From: Aalborgiella sp963841045
Lineage (GTDB): Bacteria > Pseudomonadota > Gammaproteobacteria > Burkholderiales > Burkholderiaceae_C
NCBI GenBank assembly: GCA_963841045.1
Contig: CAWJBD010000007.1
Span: 124,001-188,000, forward strand
Direction: 5' to 3'
Length of the DNA stretch: 64,000 bases
The position numbers and the translations under genes are program-made. The notes under the pieces are model-generated. The model was not told the origin of the DNA, searched no databases, and worked only from the letters and a program-made list of their open reading frames with translations. Positions 1 through 8,827 of this stretch are shown one piece after another (position 1 is the first letter of the stretch; every line of letters starts with the position of its first letter).

Positions 1-840
1 AAGATCACCAAGGCGATGGAAATGATTTCTGTCTCCAAGATGCGCAAAGCGCAAGAGCGCATGCGCGCAGCGCGACCATACAGTGAAAAGATTCGCAACA
101 TTGCTGCGAACTTGGGAGAAGCGAATCCTGAGTATGTGCACGCCTTCATGAAAACCAACGATGCCAAATCGGTCGGTTACATTGTGGTCAGTACAGACAA
201 AGGTTTATGCGGTGGATTGAATACCAATCTGTTTCGCGCCTTAACCCTTCGCTTGCGTGATGGTCAGACTGCAGGTCAAACAGCACAATCGGTTGCCATT
301 GGCAGCAAAGGTTTGGGCTTTTTGTCACGCATGGGAGCCAAAGTGGTGTCGCAAGTGACCCATTTAGGTGACAAACCTCATCTTGATAAATTAATCGGAC
401 CCGTCAAGGTTTTGTTGGACGCGTATGCACGTGGCGAAATCAACTCAGTGGTGCTGTGCTACAACAAGTTTGTGACCACCATGCGTCAAGAGCCTGTGAC
501 TGAGCAATTGTTGCCTTTGTCGCAAGCCAAGTTGCAAGAGCAAGCGCAACAGAGCGAAGCTACAACTGGTGTGAAGCATGGCTGGGATTACATTTATGAG
601 CCTGATGCGCAAGCTGTGATTGACGATTTGTTGGTGCGTTATGCCGAAGCTTTGGTTTACCAAGCGGTCGCTGAAAACATTGCTTCAGAGCATGCTGCGC
701 GCATGGTGGCAATGAAAGCCGCGACAGATAACGCTGGTAATGTGATCGCCGAGTTGAAGTTGATTTACAACAAAACTCGTCAAGCTGCCATTACCAAAGA
801 GTTGTCAGAAATTGTGGCGGGTGCTGCAGCGGTGTCCTAA
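1..840 (+). CDS. atpG: ATP synthase F1 subunit gamma (5' end outside window)
   Basis: Central stalk of the F1 sector of the membrane ATP synthase; it rotates inside the alpha3-beta3 ring and couples proton flow to ATP synthesis. The frame is open from base 1 and begins KITKAMEMISVSKMRKAQ, which matches the family N-terminus about 18-19 residues in, so only the first few codons are missing. The C-terminal helix ends KTRQAAITKELSEIVAGAAA, the family signature region. atpD follows after 86 bp and atpC after that, the usual operon order. Position 382 holds an in-frame CTT-GAT read as a normal triplet, a useful control for the frameshift finding. Identification is secure. Confidence 0.97.
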   Translation, partial: KITKAMEMISVSKMRKAQERMRAARPYSEKIRNIAANLGEANPEYVHAFMKTNDAKSVGYIVVSTDKGLCGGLNTNLFRALTLRLRDGQTAGQTAQSVAIGSKGLGFLSRMGAKVVSQVTHLGDKPHLDKLIGPVKVLLDAYARGEINSVVLCYNKFVTTMRQEPVTEQLLPLSQAKLQEQAQQSEATTGVKHGWDYIYEPDAQAVIDDLLVRYAEALVYQAVAENIASEHAARMVAMKAATDNAGNVIAELKLIYNKTRQAAITKELSEIVAGAAAVS

Positions 841-926
841 TAGAGCCGTTGAAGCAAACAAGTTTTAAGTTTTAGTTCAAGTTTTTAGATTTTTAAGTTT
901 TTGTATTAATTTTTTTGGAGCAAAAA

Positions 927-2336
927 ATGGCTCAAGTCCAAGGCAAAATTGTTCAGTGTATCGGTGCGGTGGTTGACGTGGAATTTCCACGCGACAAAAT
1001 GCCCAAAATTTATGACGCCCTCAAAATGGACGGCTCCACATTGACGCTGGAAGTTCAGCAGCAATTGGGTGACGGCATTGTGCGTACCATTGCGCTGGGA
1101 TCCTCCGACGGTTTGCGTCGCGGCATGATCGTGCAAAACACTGCACAGCCTATCATGGTTCCAGTTGGCAAAGCCACATTGGGTCGCATTATGGACGTGT
1201 TGGGTGCGCCGATTGACGAGCGTGGTCCAGTCGCTGCAACATTGACATCTTCTATTCACCGCAAAGCACCAGAATACGACGAGCTCAGCCCTTCACAAGA
1301 ATTGCTGGAAACCGGTATCAAGGTGATTGACTTGGTATGCCCATTCGCAAAGGGCGGTAAAGTTGGTTTGTTCGGTGGTGCGGGCGTGGGCAAAACCGTG
1401 AACATGATGGAATTGATCAACAACATCGCCAAAGCGCACAGCGGTTTGTCTGTGTTTGCGGGTGTGGGTGAGCGTACTCGTGAAGGTAACGACTTTTACC
1501 ACGAGATGGCTGACTCCAAAGTGGTTGATTTAGAAAACTTGGAAAACTCCAAAGTTGCGATGGTTTACGGCCAAATGAATGAGCCGCCAGGTAACCGTTT
1601 GCGCGTGGCTTTGACAGGTTTGACCATTGCCGAATCGTTCCGTGACGAAGGCAAAGACGTGTTGTTCTTCGTTGACAACATCTACCGTTACACATTGGCC
1701 GGTACCGAAGTGTCCGCCTTGTTGGGTCGTATGCCTTCTGCTGTGGGTTACCAACCTACACTGGCTGAAGAAATGGGTCGTTTGCAAGAACGTATCACAT
1801 CCACCAAAGTTGGCTCCATCACTTCTATCCAAGCCGTTTACGTGCCTGCGGATGACTTGACCGATCCATCACCTGCGACAACTTTTGCTCACTTGGACTC
1901 AACCGTTGTGTTGTCTCGTGACATTGCCTCTTTGGGTATCTACCCAGCGGTTGATCCATTGGATTCCACCAGCCGCCAGTTGTCACCATTGGTTGTGGGC
2001 GAAGACCACTACAACACAGCACGTGCTGTACAAGGTACTTTGCAACGTTACCGCGAATTGCGCGACATTATCGCGATCATGGGTATGGACGATTTGGCTC
2101 CTGAAGACAAATTGGCTGTGGCACGTGCGCGTAAAATCCAGCGTTTCTTGAGCCAGCCTTTCCACGTGGCCGAGGTGTTTACCGGTTCTCCAGGTAAATA
2201 CGTGCCATTGTCAGAAACCATCCGTGGCTTTAAGATGATTGTGAACGGTGAGTGCGATCACTTGCCAGAGCAAGCGTTCTACATGGTTGGCACAATTGAC
2301 GAAGCGTTTGAAAAAGCGAAAAAATTGGCAGCTTAA
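927..2336 (+). CDS. atpD: ATP synthase F1 subunit beta
   Basis: Catalytic subunit of the F1 ATPase, which binds and forms ATP at the inner face of the membrane. The P-loop GGAGVGKT lies near residue 150, followed by the GERTREGNDFYHEM block and the Walker B region VLFFVDNIYRYTLAG. One unusual point: the family consensus there is FVDNIFRF(Y)TLAG, and here it reads NIYRYT. An upstream TTG at 915 is in frame, but the ATG at 927 gives the family start MAQVQGKI and sits seven bases after GGAG, so 927 is used. About 469 residues, normal length. Second gene of the atpGDC run. Confidence 0.97.
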   Translation: MAQVQGKIVQCIGAVVDVEFPRDKMPKIYDALKMDGSTLTLEVQQQLGDGIVRTIALGSSDGLRRGMIVQNTAQPIMVPVGKATLGRIMDVLGAPIDERGPVAATLTSSIHRKAPEYDELSPSQELLETGIKVIDLVCPFAKGGKVGLFGGAGVGKTVNMMELINNIAKAHSGLSVFAGVGERTREGNDFYHEMADSKVVDLENLENSKVAMVYGQMNEPPGNRLRVALTGLTIAESFRDEGKDVLFFVDNIYRYTLAGTEVSALLGRMPSAVGYQPTLAEEMGRLQERITSTKVGSITSIQAVYVPADDLTDPSPATTFAHLDSTVVLSRDIASLGIYPAVDPLDSTSRQLSPLVVGEDHYNTARAVQGTLQRYRELRDIIAIMGMDDLAPEDKLAVARARKIQRFLSQPFHVAEVFTGSPGKYVPLSETIRGFKMIVNGECDHLPEQAFYMVGTIDEAFEKAKKLAA

Positions 2337-2356
2337 TCAACAACACAAGGTAAATC

Positions 2357-2773
2357 ATGAACACTATTCATGTTGATGTGGTCAGTGCAGAAGAATCCAT
2401 CTTCTCAGGCGAAGCCAAATTTGTGGCCTTGCCAGGTGAAGCGGGCGAACTCGGCATTTACCCACGCCACACGCCTTTGATTTCTCGCATCAAAGCGGGT
2501 TCTGTGCGCATTGAAAAAGCCGATGGCACAGAAGAGTTTATTTTTGTTGCTGGCGGCATTTTGGAAGTGCAACCTAATTGCGTCACCGTCTTGTCTGACA
2601 CAGCGGTGCGCGGTAAAGATTTGGACGAAGAGAAAGCCAACTTGGCGAAAGCGGCAGCTGAAGAAGCACTCAAAAACGCCAAAGGCGAATTTGATATTGC
2701 CAAAGCACAGTCCGAGTTGTACGCCATTGCGGCTGAGATTGCGGCATTGCGCAAATTCCGCAAAAATAAATAA
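2357..2773 (+). CDS. atpC: ATP synthase F1 subunit epsilon
   Basis: Small stalk subunit that binds gamma and regulates ATP hydrolysis. At 138 residues it has the N-terminal beta-sandwich (MNTIHVDVVSAEESIFSG, then GELGIYPRHTPLIS) and the C-terminal helical hairpin rich in Ala, Glu and Lys. It starts 20 bp after atpD, with AAGG upstream of the ATG, and is the last gene of the operon. A hairpin with a T-run follows about 55 bp downstream. Confidence 0.96.
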   Translation: MNTIHVDVVSAEESIFSGEAKFVALPGEAGELGIYPRHTPLISRIKAGSVRIEKADGTEEFIFVAGGILEVQPNCVTVLSDTAVRGKDLDEEKANLAKAAAEEALKNAKGEFDIAKAQSELYAIAAEIAALRKFRKNK

Positions 2774-2828
2774 GCTAAGGTTCAGATACGTAAGCGTTCT
2801 GAATTTCAAACTTCCAAACTTCAAAAAG

Positions 2829-2861
2829 GCCTCGCAGTTCATCGAACAGCGGGGCTTTTTT
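2829..2861 (+). terminator. Rho-independent terminator of the atp operon
   Basis: Inverted arms GCCTCGC (2829-2835) and GCGGGGC (2849-2855, one G-T pair) enclose a 13-base loop and are followed by six T residues. It sits just after atpC, and its T-run overlaps the stop codon of the convergent yaeQ gene. Confidence 0.75.
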
Positions 2862-3420
2862 ACATCCAACGCACACACTCTACATCCACCGTGTTGCTGC
2901 CATCGCTGAGCATGAGTGCGCCTTCTTGAATGGTGGCTTGTAACTGCATGCTGCGGTTTGCCAGTTTTGCCAATTCTTGTGATTGCAAAGTGGGTACGCG
3001 CCAGATTTGCAAATTTTTTGCACGGCTGACTTTGTTTTCGATGGCCTTGAACCATACTTCGGCTGCATGGTTAAAGCAATACACCATCACCAATTCTGAT
3101 TTGCCACAAGCTCTTAGAATCGGCTTCTCCTCAGGTGCACCGACCTCTATCCACAAGCGTGTGGCCTGCGTGTAATCACGCAAATACACATCAGGATCAT
3201 CAGGGTCAGACAAGCCTGCACCAAAAGCCAAAGTGCCATCACCGCCGCAAATGGCTTGCAACTGATGCGCTTGCAAAGCCATCGCGGCCAATCGAATCAT
3301 CATCCGCTCATCAGTTTCGCTGGGGTGTCGGGCCAAGGTGAAGGCATGGTCCGCGTAATAGCTGTTTTCAATATCAGCAATGGCCAAATTGGCTTTGAAA
3401 ATGGTGGATTTGATGGCCAT
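2860..3420 (-). CDS. yaeQ: YaeQ family protein
   Basis: A 186-residue protein with the YaeQ family layout: MAIKSTIFKANLAIADIE at the start, the RHPSETDERMMIRLAA block near residue 30, then GLSDPDDPDVYL and the tail LMLSDGSNTVDVECVRW. The family has a restriction-endonuclease-like (PD-(D/E)XK) fold; its biochemical activity is not settled, and older links to RfaH-type suppression in enterics remain uncertain. It converges on the atp operon, with its stop inside the atp terminator. A dispersed repeat lies right upstream of the start. The family call is firm, the function is not. Confidence 0.9.
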   Translation of the reverse strand: MAIKSTIFKANLAIADIENSYYADHAFTLARHPSETDERMMIRLAAMALQAHQLQAICGGDGTLAFGAGLSDPDDPDVYLRDYTQATRLWIEVGAPEEKPILRACGKSELVMVYCFNHAAEVWFKAIENKVSRAKNLQIWRVPTLQSQELAKLANRSMQLQATIQEGALMLSDGSNTVDVECVRWM

Positions 3421-3445
3421 GGGTGATATGTTAAAGAGTGAACAA

Positions 3446-3495
3446 TGCTATATTATTAATAGCAAACTAGGCAATAAATACGCCGGCTAGAGGCC
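3446..3495 (-). repeat. Dispersed repeat, copy 1
   Basis: Read on the minus strand: GGCCTCTAGCCGGCG, TATTTATTGCCTA, then GCTATTAATAATATAGCA, a hairpin-forming tail. It matches the intergenic copies at 8759, 26541, 32912, 33966, 34869 and 57350. It lies between yaeQ and purB and carries no gene. Confidence 0.85.
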
Positions 3496-3537
3496 AAAAA
3501 TGCATATAAAGATGGTAAAAGAGGCGAAAAGTGCGCC

Positions 3538-5016
3538 TTAAACCCGCTTGGCTAACTCGGCTGCTTTGCCTACGTAGCTGGCAGGTGTCATGGCCAGCAA
3601 GCGTGTTTTTTCAGCTTCAGGAATGTCCAAAGAGGCGATCAGTTGATGCAAATCTGCTGCGGTTACGGTATTGCCACGTGTTGCTTCTTTGAGCTTCTCA
3701 TAAGCGCCTTGCACACCATAGCGGCGCATCACGGTTTGAATCGGTTCGGCCAACACTTCCCATGCAGCATTCAAATCTTCATTCAGTGCAGTTTCGTTGA
3801 GCTCAAGTTTGTTTAATCCTACCATCATCGAGTTGTACGCCAAGGTGGTATAGCCGAACGCTACACCCATGTTGCGCAACACGGTGCTGTCGGTGAGGTC
3901 GCGTTGCCAGCGGGAGATCGGTAGTTTTTCACTCAAGTGTTTGAGCATGGCATTGGCCATACCCAAATTGCCTTCGGCATTTTCAAAGTCAATGGGGTTG
4001 ACTTTGTGCGGCATGGTGGATGATCCAATCTCGCCTGCTTTGAGTTTTTGTTTGAAGTAGCCCAAGCTCACATAGGCCCAAACATCGCGTGCCCAATCTA
4101 TCAATATGGTGTTGGCACGGGCAGTCGCATCAAACATCTCGGCCATGTAATCGTGTGGTTCGATTTGTATGCTGTAGGGCTGAAATGTCGAGTCCTAGGC
4201 CAAAGGCATCCACGGTGTTGGTGCCGGTTCAGCGCGTTCAATCACGCCTTTGCTGAATGCTTCCCAGTCAAAGTCTGGCCAGGCGGACAAGTGTGCGTTG
4301 TAGTTGCCCACTGCGCCATTCATCTTGGCCATGATACTGACGCGTGCAATGTTGTCGCGTGCTTTAGCCAAGCGCATCATCACATTGGCAATCTCTTTGC
4401 CTACCGTGGTCGGACTGGCCGTTTGACCGTGTGTGCGGCTGAGCATGGGAACAGAAGCGTAGGCATGTGCCATTTCTCGCAACTTGGTAATGATGCCATC
4501 CAGTGCCGGCAAGAGCACGCGATCACGTCCGGCTTTCAATTGCAGGGCATGGCTGGTGTTGTTGATGTCTTCTGAGGTGCAGGCAAAATGCACAAAACCG
4601 CGCATGGCGTGCAACTCAGGCAGCGCATCGAATTGCCCTTTAACCCAAGTTTTGGTTTCGCCAGTACCTGAGAAGTAACCCGTTAACCAGTACTCTACCG
4701 CTTTGACATCGTGGTTGGTTACTTTTTCAATGTCTTTAATGGCTTGAGCATCACGTTCTGAAAAATTCGCCATGATGCTCAGCAAGTGCGAACGTGCCTC
4801 TTTCGACAATGGCTTGAATTCGTCAAATCCCGCATCACTCAAGGCCACGAACCAGGTCATCTCAACTTGCACACGGTATTGCAAATAACCAAACTCGCTC
4901 ATGATGGGGCGAAGCTTGGCCAGTTTGGCGGCATAGCGTCCGTCGAGTGGCGACAGCGCTGTTATCGCAGAAAAGTCAGAGGTATTGGGCGTTTGCGTGG
5001 TGCTGTGGGATGTCAT
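3538..5016 (-). pseudogene. purB: Adenylosuccinate lyase, split by an in-frame TAG / paired shifts
   Basis: PurB catalyses two steps of purine synthesis (SAICAR and adenylosuccinate cleavage). The N-terminal part (5016 down to 4195) and C-terminal part (from about 4194 to 3538) are in the same frame but separated by TAG at 4195-4197. The C-terminal half holds the signature GEIGSSTMPHKVNPIDFENA and is intact. After PWMPLA the sequence reads tag-gac-tcg-aca, whereas the family expects ALGLTFQPYS. One C missing from GCC(C)TAG and one extra base at CT(C)G (4189-4192) would restore exactly this. So I infer a -1 followed by a +1, not a true stop. The gene is normally needed for purine synthesis, so real loss is unlikely. 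It lies directly after a binding-protein gene on the same strand. Confidence 0.88.
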
Positions 5017-5030
5017 GCTCTGATTGTAAG

Positions 5031-6170
5031 TCAGTGCATGAAGCGACCTTCACGGTTCACAATAGATAAATCAACAAATGACGAGCCCACATGGTCGTTG
5101 GGTTTGTAAACGATCTTGATATCGTTGATGTCAAAGCTGGCGTTGCTTAATCCTTTAACAAAACTCTCACGCGTTAAATTTGGTCCCGCTTGCCGCAAGG
5201 AAAGTACCAATGCTTTGGCTGTGATGTACCCTTCCAAACTACCGTATGAGAAATCTTGACTTGGTTTGATGCGTTTGAAAGCTTCTTGGTATTCACGTGT
5301 CACTGCCGTTTTCTTTTCCCATGGGCTGGGTACGACTTGTGAAAATATGATGCCTTGGGCCAGTGGTCCTAGGTGTTTGGCCATTTGTGCAGAGCCGGAG
5401 TTGACGGCGTAAATGGCTGGATGCAAACCACCATGTGCATGCATTTTGCGAATAAATTTTTCATATATACCCACACTGCCATGGTTGAGTACCATTTGAG
5501 CGCCTTTTTGCTCAAGTTGCTGCACGTATGCATCAAGTTGTGCGTCATTCACATCCGATTTAAAGGGCATATCCAGCACCAGCTGCATACCTAAACTTTC
5601 ACAGATTAATTTGACATTGGCAAGGTGTTGTTCGCCTGTTTCAGAGTCAGAACGCAGAAAAGCAACTTTGCTGATTCCCAAGCTTTTCGCTTGTTTAATC
5701 ATGGCGCGAAACTCCTCGCGGTGCTCAGCGCGGACTGGGAAAACCAAAGGTTGATGGGGTCTGCGCAGGGTGGGGGATCCAGCCATGGGCCCAAAAAATG
5801 GTACTTTCAATTCATTGGTGACCTTCATCACTGCGGTAGATGGTCCTCCTTCAATCGAGCCAAAAATGACAAAAGCCTTTTCTTTGTTGATCAGTTCACG
5901 TGCATTCGCTTCGGCTTTGTCAGATTTGTTGTCGTCGTCCAGTGTTTTTAAAACAATTTGACGCCCATACACACCGCCTTTGCTGTTAACGTCATTCAGA
6001 TAGGTTTCAATGCCCGCCATAACGGCCATGCCGTAATCATTTTTGCCGCCTTGCAAAGTAATGGACTGGCCAATCAAAATACTGCCTTTACTGATGCCAT
6101 TCTCAGCCCAAGAGAATTGGGTGGCACACAGGGCCAAACATGTAACAAAGATTAAATGGCGTAATTTCAT
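5031..6170 (-). CDS. Periplasmic branched-chain amino-acid type binding protein (ABC transporter)
   Basis: A Leu/Ile/Val-binding-protein family (type I periplasmic fold) receptor. The start chosen at 6170 gives a signal peptide (MKLRHLIFVTCLALCATQFSWA, cleavage after SWA) and then the family opening KGSILIGQSITLQGGKNDYG; an ATG 12 codons upstream would spoil the signal peptide. About 379 residues. Characteristic blocks include VNSKGGVYGRQIVL, LDDDNKSDKAEANARELI and GPMAGSPTLRRP. No permease or ATPase genes are next to it, so it is an orphan receptor feeding a transporter encoded elsewhere, or serving in sensing. The ligand cannot be read from the sequence. purB follows within 15 bp. Confidence 0.85.
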   Translation of the reverse strand: MKLRHLIFVTCLALCATQFSWAENGISKGSILIGQSITLQGGKNDYGMAVMAGIETYLNDVNSKGGVYGRQIVLKTLDDDNKSDKAEANARELINKEKAFVIFGSIEGGPSTAVMKVTNELKVPFFGPMAGSPTLRRPHQPLVFPVRAEHREEFRAMIKQAKSLGISKVAFLRSDSETGEQHLANVKLICESLGMQLVLDMPFKSDVNDAQLDAYVQQLEQKGAQMVLNHGSVGIYEKFIRKMHAHGGLHPAIYAVNSGSAQMAKHLGPLAQGIIFSQVVPSPWEKKTAVTREYQEAFKRIKPSQDFSYGSLEGYITAKALVLSLRQAGPNLTRESFVKGLSNASFDINDIKIVYKPNDHVGSSFVDLSIVNREGRFMH

Positions 6171-6413
6171 AGTGTTGTTATGACCCAAAATAAGTTGGAA
6201 ATTCACAATTCATTGTATGAATATCGCTTTCAGCTGACTTGTTGTAAATCAAACACTGATTTAATTAAGTTAACCTAGCTTAATCTAAGAGCAGCAATAA
6301 GCTTGTAAGTTCAAACCCTATGCGATGTTAAATATTTCAGGTGGGTTCTTGTAGAATGATAAAAAACACGCAGAGTTGCACTTAATTTACTAAACCAAAA
6401 CTTGACTTATCGA

Positions 6414-7031
6414 ATGCTGAAACTAATAGGCACCAATTCCAGCCCCTATGTCCGCAAGGTCAGAATCGTGATGGCTGAAAAGAAACTCGAATACAGCTAT
6501 GTGATCGATAACGTTTGGGCGGCTGATACGGGCATTGCGCAGGCCAATCCTTTGGGAAAAGTGCCCTGCTTGGTGTTGGATGCGGGCGAGGCACTGTTTG
6601 ATTCGCGTGTGATCGTCGAATACTTGGATGTGTTGTCTCCCGTCGGAAAGCTTATTCCATCATCTGGTCGCGAGCGTGCCGAAGTGAAAACTTGGGAAGC
6701 GCTGGCCGATGGCTTGTTGGACGCCGCTGTTTTGGCGCGTTTAGAGGCCACTTGGGCAGGTCGTTCCGAAGCACAACGCAGCCAAACCTGGATTGACCGG
6801 CAACTTGGCAAAGTGAATGACAGCTTGATAGCCATGAGCAAAGGCTTGGCAGACAAACCATTTTGTTCGGGCATCCACTTAACCTTGTCAGATGTGGCGG
6901 TTGGAACGGCTTTGGGCTATTTGGATTTTCGATTCCCTGATATCAATTGGCGTTTGGCGCATCCAAATTTGGCCAAATTACAAGAAAAACTCATGCAAAG
7001 ACAGAGTTTCATGGACACCGTTCCGGCATAA
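6414..7031 (+). CDS. Glutathione S-transferase family protein
   Basis: A cytosolic GST-fold protein of about 205 residues. The thioredoxin-like N-terminal domain opens MLKLIGTNSSPYVRKVRIVM, with the SPYVRK motif typical of this branch; NPLGKVPCLVL and the glutathione-contacting DSRVIVEYLD follow, then an all-helical C-terminal domain with LTLSDVAVGTALGYLDFRFP. An upstream in-frame TTG (6402) exists, but ATG 6414 fits the family start. No clear Shine-Dalgarno site is visible. It stands alone between a divergent binding protein gene and hldE. The substrate is unknown. Confidence 0.88.
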   Translation: MLKLIGTNSSPYVRKVRIVMAEKKLEYSYVIDNVWAADTGIAQANPLGKVPCLVLDAGEALFDSRVIVEYLDVLSPVGKLIPSSGRERAEVKTWEALADGLLDAAVLARLEATWAGRSEAQRSQTWIDRQLGKVNDSLIAMSKGLADKPFCSGIHLTLSDVAVGTALGYLDFRFPDINWRLAHPNLAKLQEKLMQRQSFMDTVPA

Positions 7032-7059
7032 GACGGCTTCATCCAATACCAACATCGGT

Positions 7060-7548
7060 ATGGCGAAATTGCCTGCACTCTTTGACAAAATCGTTGCACG
7101 AAAAGATGCGCGTTTGCGCATAGCCGAGTTGCCCAAACCAGTGATTTTTACCAACGGCGTGTTTGATGTGTTACACGCGGGCCATGTCAATTATTTGGAA
7201 CAAGCGCGTGCGCTTGGCGGCAGTTTGGTGGTGGCAATCAACACAGATGCATCTGCCAAACGATTGGGCAAAGGACCCGATAGACCGCTGAACAACGAGC
7301 TTGACCGTGCTACGGTTGTTGCAGCTCTACAGGCGACCAGCTTGGTGACATGGTTTGACGAAGACACACCTTTGGAATTGATCAACGAACTGCGTCCTGA
7401 TGTGATTGTGAAGGGCGGTGATTACGACATGCGTCTCTTGGCAGAGACCAAGTTGGTTGAAAGCTACGGCGGCAAAGCTTTGGCCTTGCCATTTGTGAAG
7501 GGTTACTCAACAACTGCTTTGGTGAGCAAAATCCGTTCTGGCAAATAA
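7060..7548 (+). CDS. rfaE2: D-glycero-beta-D-manno-heptose 1-phosphate adenylyltransferase
   Basis: Transfers AMP to heptose 1-phosphate to give ADP-heptose for the LPS inner core. The 162-residue protein is the stand-alone nucleotidyltransferase half of HldE: FTNGVFDVLHAGHVNYLEQA contains the HxGH nucleotide-binding motif, then VAINTDASAKRLGKGPDRPL, then VKGGDYD, and it ends KGYSTTALVSKIR. The kinase half (HldA type) is not in this window. Start ATG 7060, 28 bp after the GST stop. Gram-negative envelope function; identification is firm. Confidence 0.93.
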   Translation: MAKLPALFDKIVARKDARLRIAELPKPVIFTNGVFDVLHAGHVNYLEQARALGGSLVVAINTDASAKRLGKGPDRPLNNELDRATVVAALQATSLVTWFDEDTPLELINELRPDVIVKGGDYDMRLLAETKLVESYGGKALALPFVKGYSTTALVSKIRSGK

Positions 7549-7605
7549 AAAGTTGTCTAGCGGTAAATAACGATAAGGCTGGCTAATTTAAGCCGCAATC
7601 TGCAG

Positions 7606-8733
7606 TCAGCTGCGATTCAAGACCAAGTTGTCGCGGTGAATCATTTCAGGCTCTGCCACGTAGCCCAAGATTTTTTCGAATTCGCTGGAGCTCTTCTTGC
7701 ACAACTGACGCGCTTCAGAGCTGGTGTAATTAGCCAAGCCGCGTGCGATTTCATTGCCTTGATCGTCATGGACCGCAATCACATCACCACGTGAGAAATC
7801 GCCTTCCACTGCGGTCATGCCAATGGGCAACAAACTGGTGCCTACTTTTTGTAACTTGTTGACAGCACCCGCGTCCACAATCACCGCGCCGCGCAGTTGT
7901 AAGTGGTCCATCATCCACTGTTTGCGCGCTTGGTTTTTTTGGGTTTGAGCCACCAACAATGTGCCGATGGCTTCGCCTTTTGATAATCGAACCAGGGCGT
8001 CGGGCTCACGTCCCCAAGCGATGACGGTTGACGCACCAGAACCTGCGGCACGCTTCGCCGCCAGTATCTTGGTCAACATGCCACCACGCCCTATGCTAGA
8101 GCCTGCGCCGCCTGCCATGGCTTCTAGCGCAAGGTCACCCGCCTGAGCGCGGTCAACAAATTTGGCCAATGGATCTTTGCGCGGATCTGCAGTGAACAAA
8201 CCCTTTTGGTCGGTCAGTATGACATAGGCATCTGCCTCCACCAAGTTGGCTACCAATGCACCTAAAGTGTCGTTGTCGCCAAATTTAATTTCATCAATCA
8301 CGACGGTGTCGTTTTCGTTGATGACGGGCACCACGCCGTGTTTGAGCAATGTCAGCAGTGTCGATTTGGCGTTCAAATACCGTTCACGGTCGGCCAAATC
8401 GGCATGCGTGAGCAGCACCTGTGCAGAGCCCAAACCTTGCTCGCGAAGTTTGGTTTCATACATTTGTGCCAAGCCCATTTGGCCCACTGCCGCAGCCGCT
8501 TGCAGTTCGTGGATGGCGCTGGGACGCGTTGTCCAGCCTAGGCGTTTCATGCCTTCTGCAATCGCGCCGCTAGAGACCATGATGACCTCGCGTCCATCGG
8601 CACGCAACTTGGCTATTTGATCGCACCACAAGGCAATCGCTGATTCGTCCAAACCGCGTCCTTCGTTGGTCACCAAGCTGGAGCCCACTTTGACCACAAT
8701 GCGTTTGGCGTGTTGCAAAAGTGTTTTAGTCAT
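7606..8733 (-). CDS. proB: Glutamate 5-kinase
   Basis: First step of proline synthesis: ATP-dependent phosphorylation of glutamate. The amino-acid kinase domain begins KTLLQHAKRIVVKVGSSLVT; VINENDTVVIDEIKFGDND is the substrate/ATP block, and GGMLTKILAAKRAAGSG the kinase signature. The C-terminal PUA domain (about residues 280-375) is present, so it is the long ProB form. Last gene of the rplU-rpmA-obgE-proB run on the minus strand, separated from obgE by a dispersed repeat. Confidence 0.95.
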   Translation of the reverse strand: MTKTLLQHAKRIVVKVGSSLVTNEGRGLDESAIALWCDQIAKLRADGREVIMVSSGAIAEGMKRLGWTTRPSAIHELQAAAAVGQMGLAQMYETKLREQGLGSAQVLLTHADLADRERYLNAKSTLLTLLKHGVVPVINENDTVVIDEIKFGDNDTLGALVANLVEADAYVILTDQKGLFTADPRKDPLAKFVDRAQAGDLALEAMAGGAGSSIGRGGMLTKILAAKRAAGSGASTVIAWGREPDALVRLSKGEAIGTLLVAQTQKNQARKQWMMDHLQLRGAVIVDAGAVNKLQKVGTSLLPIGMTAVEGDFSRGDVIAVHDDQGNEIARGLANYTSSEARQLCKKSSSEFEKILGYVAEPEMIHRDNLVLNRS

Positions 8734-8758
8734 TGCTGTACAAAAATATATATCAAAT

Positions 8759-8811
8759 TAGGCTGTAGCCGGCGTATTTATTGCCTATATTGCTATCGTA
8801 TATATATAGCA
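8759..8811 (+). repeat. Dispersed repeat, copy 2
   Basis: TAGGCTGTAGCCGGCG, TATTTATTGCCTATATTGC, then TATCGTATATATATAGC. GGCT-gt-AGCC and GCTAT...ATAGC can both form small hairpins. It lies between obgE and proB on the plus strand. Confidence 0.88.
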
Positions 8812-8827
8812 AAATGGCGTTTGGTAA

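Noticed and set aside
2405..3055. Minus-strand frame spanning atpC and the end of yaeQ
   Set aside because: It overlaps two conserved genes and the atp terminator and has no protein family features.
4048..4575. A long plus-strand frame across the purB break
   Set aside because: It is antisense to conserved PurB sequence on both sides and matches no family; a shadow of codon bias.
6239..6252. FNR-like site TTGTT-N4-ATCAA upstream of the binding-protein gene
   Set aside because: One half-site is off consensus and no oxygen-related gene is adjacent.
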